Shown: positions 63,996 to 64,000 of the stretch, piece after piece
Layout of the letters: every line of letters starts with the position of its first letter
Position numbering within the stretch: the stretch's first letter is position 1
Assembly: GCA_033964015.1 (NCBI GenBank)
Contig: CM066915.1
Location: forward strand, 4,389,575-4,453,574
Source of the DNA: Scolanthus callimorphus
Taxonomy: Eukaryota > Cnidaria > Anthozoa > Actiniaria > Edwardsiidae
Reading direction: 5' to 3'
DNA length: 64,000 nucleotides
Notes under the pieces: model-generated
What the model was told of the DNA's origin: nothing
The model's database searches: none
What the model saw: the letters and a program-made list of their open reading frames with translations, nothing else
Made by a program: the position numbers and the translations under genes

Positions 63996-64000
63996 TTTTT

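Overview
The window looks like nuclear DNA of a cnidarian, most likely an anthozoan such as a stony coral or sea anemone. This is an inference: AT-rich intron-bearing sequence, a HEPN-NACHT-LRR immune receptor of the kind expanded in cnidarians, dense MITE and hairpin debris, and Polinton/Maverick genes. There is no bacterial gene organisation and no CRISPR array.

Region 1 (about 1-14,825) is a near-complete Polinton (Maverick), a virus-like self-synthesising DNA transposon. Its genes are protein-primed DNA polymerase B; a minus-strand leucine-rich-repeat type I membrane protein; a tightly packed plus-strand block of integrase, putative minor capsid, pX/pVI-like core protein, double-jelly-roll major capsid and adenain-type protease; a minus-strand block of two Polinton-specific proteins, the packaging ATPase and a Cys/His protein; and a divergent plus-strand gene at the right end. 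The plus and minus blocks converge on shared poly(A) signals near 11,165. Polymerase and integrase would copy and insert the element, while capsid proteins, protease and ATPase could build and fill a particle. The protease gene has a frameshift, and no terminal inverted repeats were recognised; the left end may lie outside the window.

Region 2 (about 14,826-38,766) has no secure gene. It holds nested non-autonomous DNA transposons, hairpins and palindromes, a LINE 3' fragment, a degenerate minisatellite, a recurring MITE with GGGACTCCCATATTTT-type ends, a Mutator-like foldback element with a perfect 9-bp target duplication, a few unproven exon-like segments, and one segment ending in a 2A-like NPGP motif.

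Region 3 (38,767-51,120) is a decayed NOD-like receptor gene: a HEPN exon, a coiled-coil exon, a 7.3-kb intron, a NACHT exon and a long LRR array. It is broken by frameshifts and by a 535-bp MITE-like insertion in the LRR exon. Its large intron holds a tRNA-derived SINE and, at 41,611-47,020, a second Polinton-type element of only 5.4 kb. That element is bounded by ~380-bp terminal inverted repeats and carries a compact gene set: a small broken gene, an acidic zinc-ribbon protein, a small conserved Polinton protein, a zinc finger-ATPase-tail protein, and a Cys-rich protein. It has no polymerase, integrase, protease or capsid gene, so it looks like a packaging-gene-only satellite of full Polintons.

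Region 4 (51,121-64,000) contains a ~3.8-kb, 79-bp-monomer satellite with higher-order structure lying between inverted GATCAAACGG ends, further MITEs, a 1,035-bp long-TIR element with an 11-bp target duplication, homopolymer tracts, and a short-period tandem array that runs off the end of the window. All function calls come from reading motifs; no database search was run.
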